A stretch of 64,000 nt of DNA, taken from NCBI GenBank assembly GCA_014871385.1, contig CM026426.1, forward strand, positions 33,695,020 to 33,759,019, given 5' to 3'. Positions 59,366 through 64,000 of the stretch are shown piece after piece. The DNA comes from Ceratodon purpureus (lineage: Eukaryota > Streptophyta > Bryopsida > Pseudoditrichales > Ditrichaceae). Position 1 is the stretch's first letter. Every line of letters starts with the position of its first letter. The position numbers and the translations under genes are program-made. A model generated the notes under the pieces. That model searched no databases and had not been told where the DNA came from. It saw only the letters and a program-made list of their open reading frames with translations.

Positions 59366-60364
59366 TCAAACACGTGGTACTGTCAACCTCCTCTGGAGCT
59401 CATGATTCCGTACCTGGTCTCCATCTTCGGGGTCTTCGTCTCCATCGTCCCCGTCCGTCCTCTCCTGATCCTCACTCGCATCCCCAACCAGCTCGGGCTG
59501 GTCCTGTCCACCTCCCCCCACGTCCGCCTCCATCTCGACAGGCGCCTGCCCCGCGGCCTCTGCGTCGACTTGCTCCTCCTCTCCTCCCCTCATCTGATCA
59601 AACCTTGCTGCCATTGCCTCCCCCCCTTCCCCTGCACTTAGAATTCCACTTCTTGCTCTCCTCGCAATGAGTCGCAGCTGCTCGATGTCGCACCCCTCCT
59701 GAGCAACTGAAACCCTTCTTCGAACATCGACTTCCCCTATCCTTTCAATACCCTACCCACACCATTTAACATAAACTGCGTGATAATTGAGGGACCTCAC
59801 GGAGTTGCCTAATTTAAATTGAGTTGACACTGAATTGAGTTGAAACTAAATTATTGAATTAATATTAAGAACTCCCAACATTTAAGATGGTTTAGTAAAA
59901 CTAACCTCGTCGGAGATGAAACGTAGATCTGATTGAGAATTTGACTCCCCCGTCAAAGAGTCATTAAATCTGATAGACGGATGCGGTGACTCTACTCTTT
60001 GACTACAATTAAAAACTAATTCTTCCGTCATGGCCTCACCTTGAACTCCACTTAAGAGTGTCTGTTGTCCCTCCTCCTGATTCTCGACGACGGTATTCCC
60101 TATAAACTCCTCTTCCTCCTCCACAATAGAGTCTAGAATGAGTTTACGAATGCTACAGAACTTTAAAGCTACAGGCAAACCTGATCCTCTCGTTTTCACA
60201 GGTGCACTCACATGGTCACGTTGAAATTCTACCTTCTTACGTGACTCTCTCCTCTTCCTCGCTCTTCTATCCGTAAAATCTGTAACACCTCGTTTTCGTC
60301 TAGGTTTAGGAGTGACATAGGTGGAGGGAGATGGCCCTTCACTCTGCTTCATGTGTCTTACCAA
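59366..60364 (-). CDS. Two-exon gene of unknown function
   Basis: Exon 60364-59906 (153 codons) ends FISDE before GTTAGT; exon 59698-59366 resumes in phase with EGCDIEQLRLIARRARSG and ends at a stop at 59366. The N-terminal part is strongly basic (KPRRKRG, RRARKRRESRKK), suggesting a nuclear protein. The block GSGLPVALKFCSIRKLILDS followed by EEEEEF is shared with the fragment at 31767-32058. Exon 2 is very acidic (DGDDGDEDPEDGDQ). It is divergent from the transposase-like gene at 60894, about 530 bp away, and may be its partner. The acceptor choice rests on phase only. No family recognised. Confidence 0.55.
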
Positions 60365-60893
60365 AGGACTGACTCTCTCACAAAAAGACTCTCTGAAGAA
60401 CTTCCTGCCCGCTTAAATACCTATAACGAACAACTATTTGGATACAACCCTAAATTGATATAGCATCTTAACACCATACACATTTTATACACTCTTTATA
60501 TTAAGAGTTTCCATAACAGTTCTATTCTAAAGTGTAGTTTAAAATATTATTCTTTAAATATAAAGAATAAATTCAAGCACACAAAAAATTAGAAGATTAG
60601 AATCAAGCACTTGAAAGCATGCTCCTTTTTATATTCATTGTTTTAAATGTAGAATTTAAAAGACGGCTCAATCCAATCTTACCAAACTTCATAACTAATA
60701 GACTCTGCGCCACGATTGAAATTATTAAAGCAGATTTATTAATATCTTACCTGCTATTCTTCGGCCAGCAAAAAGTCACATTCCAAATAGTTAGCGCCGT
60801 CCCTCTTAAATCATACATTCGTTACGTAACAGAATGAATCATTCTCCACCTGTTCACATGGACATTCCGACCTGAATATAATGATCAACAGCG
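60365..60893. other. Divergent intergenic region
   Basis: AT-rich; could hold promoters for both flanking genes. No defined element seen. Confidence 0.35.
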
Positions 60894-63800
60894 ATGCATC
60901 ATTCCTCTCACTTTGCTCTTGCAATATTGCTTCGCCAGTACAGTCACACTTCTCTCTTCTTGCCTGAGTTACCTGCGATCATGGGGATGGTCTGTCTGTA
61001 TGCCCAAGGCATGGGCATCCCTTTTAGGTTTCGCGTAGATGACGATGGTCTAGGTACAGTCTCCTCACTTCGCCTGAGTCTCAGATTCCACTTCCGTGAG
61101 GATACCATCAGTATAGAGGAGGAGATCTTTGATGACGTTACTGCCGAGGTTATCCACACCCTCGGGCAACCTTCAGTGAGAGATGAGAACAACATGTTGC
61201 AGTGGAGACTCCTCCCTGGATCCTATAGAGTCTATGGTCTTACTGATTCTCTTATGGCTGCATCCACTGAGATCCTCACCCCCCGTCGCTCTTCTACTTG
61301 CACAATTCAGACTCCCTTACCTCGTGATGTCAAAGTCAAAGTCGAGCCTGGTATCGAAACTTCAGATGTAGAGAAACCTCCTCCGACCGTCATATCTCTC
61401 TCTTCTGATGACGAAGTCAGTCCCGTCAAGTTGGTGCCTAAGGTCCACGCAGATGCTCCTCCTTCCAATGTGTCTCCTCCATTGTCCCAGGTCACAGTTA
61501 GCATTGTCCCCCTCCTTCAACAGCTTGCTAAGACGCGTGGGTCAAAAAACATTTTGAAAAAGATAGACTATTCCACTATTACACACGAGAGAGTTGAGTA
61601 CTTGCCTGCAAAGTTTGATGGTCCGGTTCTTTTTGAGTTCCCACCAGCTGCTGCAGGATCCTCTAAGCTCGCCGCCAAGTCTATGCAGGGAATGGACAAA
61701 CGATACGACGGACACTTGTGGACCAAGACCATCACAACAAACATCAAAAACGACTTCGGACTCTCTTTTCGAAGTTCCAACTGCGTCGGATGGCTGCGTT
61801 GCACCAACGAGGAGTGTGACTTCCTGAAGCGTGTTCCCAAGATCTTCGAGGTTAACGAGACTGAGTTCGAAGGCTGTACCCTGCAAGCTTTTGTCATGGA
61901 CCAGCCTCCTCCATCTGAGTCCACGCTAGTGTGCAAGGTATGTAAAGAACCTCCATCATGTGTAGCTACATGCGAGGCTAAGATTTATTATGTTGTGGGC
62001 AAACCGACTCAGACTAGAGCTTGTATTCACATAGGAACACATGATCATCCAGTGAAAGTTGGAGACTACAGAGACTCTAAAGCAGAGATTAGTAGCTTAA
62101 TAGAAGAGCAGGTAGAGATGAACAACAAAGCCACAAAGAGCGCCGTTGTCCTGGAGGCGAGCAAACTCCTCATTGGGAGCTACCTTCTACAGCCCGAGGA
62201 TGCTCCACCGAGGAAGCTGACGATGGAGGAGCAGGTTCCTGTTCTGGATCGATGCAAAGACATGGCGTCGCCCAACATCCGCAACAAAGTCGCCACCTTC
62301 AAAAAATTCAAAAGGTACGGAATCATGGACGGTATCACCAAGCTACGTGGTAATAGTCTCTGGGCGTATGTCCAGGAGAATAGGTTTCCTGGACAGGGAT
62401 CTATGCGTGACAAAGTCTTCGTCTTCAAGATGTCGGAGGTCGCGCCCGGCAGTGGTGTCGACTTGGTCAGCCGTATGCAAGCTGGTGGCGACTTGGAGAA
62501 CGCATGGATCATGTTCGACCATGTCAAACGCGTCAAAGACTGGTCGACGATGGCGTGCCATGTGTACGACGCCACCTACTGCCGCGTGATGACAATCGCC
62601 ACTTGCGACATGCAGTCCGAGGACACGGACGCCCAGCTCGTCTTCTGGAAAAACTTGAACCTGGTCATGGAGATCAATGGCGTTGCAGCGCCGAACTTCA
62701 AGGGGTTCATGGCGGATAACGCACAGGCGAATTGGAATGCAGTGCGAATCCTTTACGGCAATGGCAACAAAGAGGACCCAATGGAGGACCGGGAGAGGTC
62801 GTGCTTGTTCCACTGGACTCAGAACATGGTGGCGTATACGCAGAAGCACTTCCCCGAAGAACTCTGGGAACAGCACAAGAAGATGTGCACTCAGTACAAG
62901 AATGCGACCACCATGGCAGATGCGGAAACTCTGTACCACGCGTTGCGAGCCTCGTGGGCATCCACCGGGGTCGTTGGCGAAAGCGGGCTCATCAAACTCG
63001 ATCAGTGGCTATCATTCTGGCACCACCGCTTCCGCCAGTGGGGGGATTCATGACCGAGGTATTATCTCTGCACTCTGTTTTCATGTTTTTGATTCTAGTT
63101 TCCTAGCCCTAACCTACAAAATTGTAATCGGTGAATCTAACTTCACCTACTGCCAAATCTGCAGAAATTCACAAAAGAAGAACTCACAGAGATGCCCACC
63201 TGTAACCTCGCCGAAACAGTTCACAACAAGTGGTTCCAAGCTTCAGGAAACAACGGGAACGACCTCTACGTTGCTACCGTGGACGATTTCGTTCGGGCTT
63301 TTCTACAGGTTGTCAACTACTACCAGTTCCTCAAAGGTGACGTCGGCGGAACAGGACCATCCAAGAAGGAACTCAGGCTCCGGATGGCTGAACGCAACGC
63401 GAAGAAATGGGGAAATCCTACACTGCTCGACAAGCCCATGCTCGATATGCCAGGCGCCGATGAGTTCTGCACCCGTCAGCCTATCATGCCTGGAGCGGAA
63501 GTCTTCGGTTCACAGAAGCGAAAAGCCGACGTTCTTATCGGAGCTGACGAGGAGTCTCATCGCCCGGACAAAACAAACTTCTCACGCCCAAGAGGCCCAA
63601 GACGTGCCGTTAGGGCTCGCCCTATGCAGATGCCTGTCATTGTGGAAGACGACTCCGAACACGACCCCGAGGTAGAAGGTACCCAATCTCCTGCCCAGGT
63701 AGTTGATTCCCCTTTACCTTCACCAGTGAACAAGGGCGGCATTCGCCATGTCAACGCGGTTGAAGAAACTAAGGTGGACGTGAAGGAGTGGCACATTTCG

Positions 63801-64000
63801 AGACTTCACAAACTTTCTGCGAAGTGCTGCTGGGCCCAAAGAGCTGAAACGAAGAAGAAGTGCACTGAGAGAATTGTCAGGGGGCCCCATTGCACAGCTG
63901 CCCCGACCTACACTGGACTGTGGACTAACTATCGCAGGAACCTAGTCGAGAAGACAGAGTTCTTCTTCTGCTCTGATGATATTGAGCGCTGCGTGAAAGG
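60894..64000 (+). CDS. DDE/MULE-like transposase-related protein, cut by window end
   Basis: Exon 1 from ATG 60894 (or 60981) reads 719 codons. The N-terminal third includes an acidic SLSSDDE motif. The middle has a zinc-binding-like segment (CTNEECDFLKR, CKVCKEPPSC) and ACIHIGTHDHPVKVGDYRD. The C-terminal half resembles MULE-type transposase cores common in plant genomes: MTIATCDMQSED, GFMADNAQANWNAV and SCLFHWTQN as candidate catalytic stretches, then LIKLDQWLSFWHHRFRQW. Just after, at a run of six G (63040-63045), the frame runs into TGA. One more G would lead to donor GAG|GTATT and, in phase, to the exon at 63165 (KFTKEELTEMPTCNLAETVH), which is open to the window end and has further cysteines (KCCWAQRAETKKKC). 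Host gene or transposon gene cannot be settled. Confidence 0.65.

Noticed and set aside
62677..63675. Plus-strand 332-codon frame across the transposase-like gene
   Set aside because: It is a shifted frame; the true frames of both exons carry the conserved motifs and coherent protein.

Overview
The window looks like nuclear DNA of a streptophyte (a plant or a close algal relative). The evidence is a SUVR-type histone methyltransferase gene, GT-AG multi-exon genes, a non-chromovirus Ty3/Gypsy element and an AT-rich satellite. No organelle, rRNA or tRNA genes were seen. I cannot name the species. Most of the window is transposons, repeats and unfamiliar gene families that recur within it as decayed copies.

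Layout. 1-13926: one Ty3/Gypsy retrotransposon on the minus strand. Its LTRs are almost identical, its gag-pol is a single frame broken by stop codons, and it carries a long coiled-coil third ORF. 13927-23000: a decayed DDE-type transposon copy (A, minus), then a broken coiled-coil/RING-like gene and a SUVR-like SET-domain gene (both plus). 23600-25700: purine-rich repeats and a clean non-autonomous piggyBac-type element. 26600-30300: a second DDE transposon copy (B, minus). 31750-37700: a gene fragment, a GC-rich tandem repeat, and a decayed plus-strand copy of the two-gene locus described next, hit by two hAT-type MITEs and a local inversion. 38573-43193: an intact three-exon gene of unknown function and a coiled-coil/RING-like gene, convergent. 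43600-46540: direct repeats, two tRNA-derived SINEs and an AT-rich ORF that reads on through three TGA codons. 47640-53210: a small plus-strand gene, then two minus-strand genes. 53935-58300: a satellite of 22 roughly 200-bp units. 58300-64000: a two-exon gene and a divergent DDE/MULE-like transposase gene cut by the window edge.

The most notable locus is 48465-53210. Its first gene encodes a short protein with five heptads resembling the RNA polymerase II CTD. The second has ten exons whose junctions all agree in phase (about 1053 codons). It encodes a ParB/Srx-like domain near the N terminus and a DNA-methyltransferase-like fold at the C terminus, with the motif order of permuted (beta-type) amino-methyltransferases. 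The decayed plus-strand copy keeps both genes in the same order, so they behave as a unit. With the SET and RING-like genes, which also sit among transposons, the window hints at mobile or amplified loci carrying chromatin- and transcription-directed proteins. That functional reading is inference.
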